Assembly (NCBI GenBank): GCA_016946835.1
Contig: JACVTC010000077.1
Coordinates: 520,001-580,000 of the forward strand
Origin: Neocallimastix lanati (nom. inval.)
Taxonomy: Eukaryota; Neocallimastigomycota; Neocallimastigomycetes; Neocallimastigales; Neocallimastigaceae
Length of the DNA: 60,000 nucleotides
Direction: 5' to 3'
Of the stretch, positions 55,208-60,000 are shown piece by piece. A model generated the notes under the pieces. The model was not told the origin of the DNA. It ran no database searches and was given only the letters and a program-made list of their open reading frames with translations. Each line of letters begins with the position of its first letter. Within the stretch, counting starts at the first letter, position 1. The position numbers and the translations under genes were made by a program.

Positions 55208-55740
55208 TGTTTTTTTTTTTATTTCCGGTGTGTACCACCCTTGGTTACCGCCCCCTATTGAACAACCTTAGTATTGGCGCTCTGACATGCAAAATATTAC
55301 ATGAGAATTTTTCTTGCACTTCTCTGATTACTTCTCCAGTTTGTAATTTTCCTTTGAAGCGAGGCTAGTATAACCTAGCACATAGTGATTCGTACTAGCT
55401 CCTTTGGCTAATGCATAAATGTCAGAAAGATTGCAATTTAGAAGAATATATCTTCATCACAGCTAGAATATATATCTACATGGCCACATGAAATCATGTA
55501 ACTTCCTCTTCAATATATATTACTAGCGTAACCCTCTCTGTTAGTTCAGTATCTTTTTTTAATAATAATATATATATAGGGGACATACTTGTAACCCTAA
55601 TCACCATATTCAGTAAAAACCTCTTGTGAGGAAAACCTGGAAAATGGTCATAGGGTGGGATCATACCAGGAACCTTATGTATGCTAGCACATGGATTAAC
55701 AACCAGGATAGAACCTGTTTTGATTAAAACATAATGCAGT
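55208..55740 (-). mobile_element. tRNA-derived SINE, minus strand
   Basis: A ~530-base island of balanced composition. Read on the minus strand, the head near 55710 has ctggttgttaatcc (55693-55706, box A-like) and ggtatgatccc (55657-55667, box B-like). The element runs down to an A tail seen as T at 55208-55219. The head matches the plus-strand SINE at 29.6 kb: both have CTGGT.GTTA.T, ATAAGGTT, and GATCCC.CC in the same order. No protein frame fits; the open frames inside are chance. Confidence 0.78.
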
Positions 55741-57187
<1,447 letters not shown>

Positions 57188-58328
57188 ATGAGAAATATAA
57201 TGTATAAAAATAATGTAAGAAATGTTATTTTGGGAATAATACTTCTTACAAAAATAAAATATTCATTTCAATTAGACGAAGAAACATTTAAAAGAATTAC
57301 TAATAATAATTCAGCAGCATTAGAATGTTTTAGAAATCCAACAAGAGAAGAACTTTGCGGTTCAGTAACAAAATATATGAGTTCATTAAAGTAAATTTTT
57401 ATAAAATTTTAGATTTAAAATAATCATGTCAAATAATTAATTTTATTTATATTTTATTTATTATTATTATTATTATTATTTTTTTAACAATTTAATAAAT
57501 AATTTCTAATTAATATATGTTATTTCCTTTTGTATTAATATTAATTTTAAAATTTTAAAATAATATCTAGTTATGGAAGAAATGATAAATTAAATACAAA
57601 CTATGCAATAAATATAATAAATGCTGTTAAAATGTCTTCCTGGGATATATCGACATTGTATTTTTTTTTTTTTTTAATTTGAAATTTATTTTATAATTAA
57701 TTTTTTAATTACAAATTTGTTAATATAATTATATACTTTCATTTAAATTATTATAAAATTATAGAGATTTTAGAGAAGGAGAGATAAGTAGCGATATATT
57801 TAATGTATCCCCACCATCTAAAATCAGAAAAATGTTAGTTTATATCAAAAAATTAAATATATAATATTATTATTTACAACACATAAATATTTATTTATTT
57901 TCAAATACTGTATAATAATTAAACTATGTACTAATACATATAAAACAAATATATATATATAAAGTTTATTATCAAATATTATGACTTTGAAAAAAGTACC
58001 AAATAAAATACCAGATAGTTTTATACAATATTTAGATTCCTGTCCTTTTGAAAGCTCTGATAATATAAAAGTAATTAATTGCTCATCAAGAATGAATAAT
58101 TTATGTTCTTCCAAAGTATCATGTGTCAAAGGTAGTAATTAAAAAAAAAATATATATATATGTTTTTATAAATAATAATAAATAATGAATAATGAATAAT
58201 AAATGATAAATAAATAATAAATAGTAAATAGTAATAATAATAATAGATTTATAATATTTTTATAATATATATATATATATGTATTAATCAACCTTTTATT
58301 CAATTTTTTATATAAATTTAATTCAAAA

Positions 58329-58380
<52 letters not shown>

Positions 58381-59589
58381 GTTATTATATTTATGAATTT
58401 TGTTTAGGTGATAACGATAATGCAAATGTAAATACAAATCCTAAAACTAATCCCCTTACAAATATAAATAATCCTTCTATTAATAATAATGATAATGTAA
58501 ATACAAATAGAAATAATATAAATACTATAAATAATACAAATTCTGGAGCTAATAACAATAATAGTCAAATAATGAATAACAAGAATGGTTCAAATAATGA
58601 CATTAACAATAACAAAAACAATACTAATGTTAATAATAATACTAATAGTAAAAGTAATAATAATGATAATATAGGATTTAGTAATGTTCAAGTTGTTGAT
58701 ACGGAAAATGACGATACTGGTAATACAAAGACATTGGTGGAAACGTTTTTATTTGGCTTATGTACATCTGTGGGCATATTAATTATATTATTAATTTTAT
58801 TATGCATAGCACAAAAGTACTCCAATAAAAATATAGTAAATAAAATCTCATATTATTATGAAAAGAAACCATTAGTAAAAAGTTCTAAATCAGGTTCATC
58901 ATCTAATACTGATTCAACCTCTATGAACGGTACTACTAATACTCAGTTATCTTCATCTAGTCAAACATCTTATACTAATGTTATGAAACATAAAAGATAT
59001 TTATATGTTTTTGATGATGGTTCCGTAATGATGTCAAAATCATTAAAAAATAAAAATAATGGTAATGGAAACCCAAAAACATCTGGACTTTCGTCGAGTG
59101 GTGGTGATACTGCTGTAACAAATCCAATACCCCAACCAATCATAAATAATAATACATTAAATGGTAATTATTGATTATAATAAATAACTTATTCCTTTTT
59201 TTTAAGTATTTATTGGTATTTAAATATAATGATTTGATAAATAAATATATAAATAAATAAGTAAATAAATTAAATGAAATTTATTGTTAATATAATTATT
59301 GATGTAATTTTAATATTCTTATTATATAATTATAATAGTACATTCATCAATACAGACTTTTCAATCAAGGAATTCCAATATTCAAACAAATTCAAAACTT
59401 TCTATATCAACAGCATCATCTAATATGAATAATGATACACCTAATATTATTGTATCACCGTCAACAAATAGTCCGATAGAATTAGTACCTCCTGCAAAAG
59501 TATTAAATAGAAATTCAATAACTATTGAAATACCAAAATCAATAAATATTCAATCAGTTGAAGAGCCAAAATCTTCAACAATAAATTAA
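57188..59589 (+). CDS. Single-pass membrane protein with Asn-rich stalk, unknown function
   Basis: Not recognised as any family. Predicted 510 aa. Exons: 57188-57390, 57571-57657, 57765-57833, 57965-58131, 58408-59163, 59339-59589; all junctions keep frame. A signal sequence (about 1-27) is followed by a ~150-residue ectodomain with six cysteines, including ECF, LCGS, SCPF, NCSS, LCSS and SCVK, suggesting three disulfides. Then comes a ~100-residue stalk of Asn, Thr and Ser with many NxS/T sites. One hydrophobic helix lies at about 288-311 (FGLCTSVGILIILLILLC). The cytoplasmic tail of about 200 residues is Ser/Thr/Asn-rich and has the local block RYLYVFDDGSVMMSKS. It could be a surface sensor or adhesin. 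Placement of the tail inside is an inference from the signal peptide. Confidence 0.82.
58329..58382. repeat. TTA microsatellite in the last intron cluster
   Basis: About 18 ATT units in the intron between exons 4 and 5 of the membrane protein gene, ending some 25 bases before the acceptor. Confidence 0.9.
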
Positions 59590-60000
59590 ACAACAACAAC
59601 AACAATAATAATAATAGTAATAATTTCATAAATAAATATAAATATATAAATAAATAAATTAACGAGCAAATGAACAAAATAAAACAAAAAAATGAAATAA
59701 ATAATAATAATAAAAATAATAACAAAAATAAATAAATAAGGAAATAGCAATAACAATACCTCTAAAAGAAAAATTAAATAAAAGATTTAAAAATATTTAA
59801 TTAAATATATTAATTTATTAATTATGAAAAAATGATTTAATTTTAATTATAATAACCTTAGTAAAAATAAAATAATAGAAATAAAATAATAAAAATTAAT
59901 CATTAAAATTAAAAATTAAAATAAAATAAAATAAATATATATATATAAAATAAAAATATAAAGTAAAAAAAAAATAATTAAAATAATTAATAAAAAATAT
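59590..60000. other. AT-rich 3' flank
   Basis: It begins with CAA and TAA simple repeats directly after the stop codon. No further gene is seen up to the window edge. Confidence 0.6.

Noticed and set aside
55575..55610. gtaaccctaatca looked like a telomere-type CCCTAA unit
   Set aside because: A single unit inside the SINE body; no array.

Overview
The window is eukaryotic nuclear DNA with extreme A+T content, long poly(A)/poly(T) runs, TTA, AAAT and period-7 satellites, and genes broken by many short AT-rich GT-AG introns. The gene set fits an anaerobic gut fungus (Neocallimastigomycota): a class C-type seven-helix receptor with a bacterial-type solute-binding ectodomain, a PI4P 5-kinase, 2-isopropylmalate synthase, the meiotic recombinase DMC1, and LINE and SINE elements. 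The assignment is by inference; no rRNA or marker gene is present.

Layout. 1-2.6 kb: a LINE coding an RNA-binding-like domain, an endonuclease and the start of a reverse transcriptase, cut off at its 3' side. 7.3-9.1 kb: PIP5K gene (+, 4 exons, 489 aa). 15.3-22.8 kb: receptor gene (+, 23 exons, 1348 aa by my splice model). 24.4-25.7 kb: LINE 3' ends, one with a target-site duplication and a 5' inversion. 26.1-27.7 kb: EF-hand protein (-, 4 exons, 271 aa). 29.6-30.1 kb: tRNA-derived SINE. 32.5-34.1 kb: short-chain dehydrogenase (-, 4 exons, 309 aa) between two long TTA arrays. 35.3-39.2 kb: nest of at least five minus-strand LINE copies. 40.3-42.8 kb: 2-isopropylmalate synthase (-, 3 exons, 585 aa). 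49.5-52.2 kb: DMC1 (+, 10 exons, 347 aa). 55.2-55.7 kb: second SINE (-), sharing the tRNA-like head of the first. 57.2-59.6 kb: single-pass membrane protein (+, 6 exons, 510 aa) with an Asn-rich stalk.

All seven host gene models were spliced by hand; every junction keeps the reading frame and every model closes with a stop. The genes form no operon. The receptor and the PI4P 5-kinase could belong to one signalling theme, but only proximity suggests it. The strongest candidate for something new is the receptor: its first ~390 residues follow the order of GH10 xylanase strand motifs without the catalytic glutamates, ahead of a solute-binding domain and seven helices, which would make it a sugar sensor built from a dead hydrolase. 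The mobile-element history is also unusually legible: one LINE lies inside the reading frame of another, and the frame is still continuous across the insertion.
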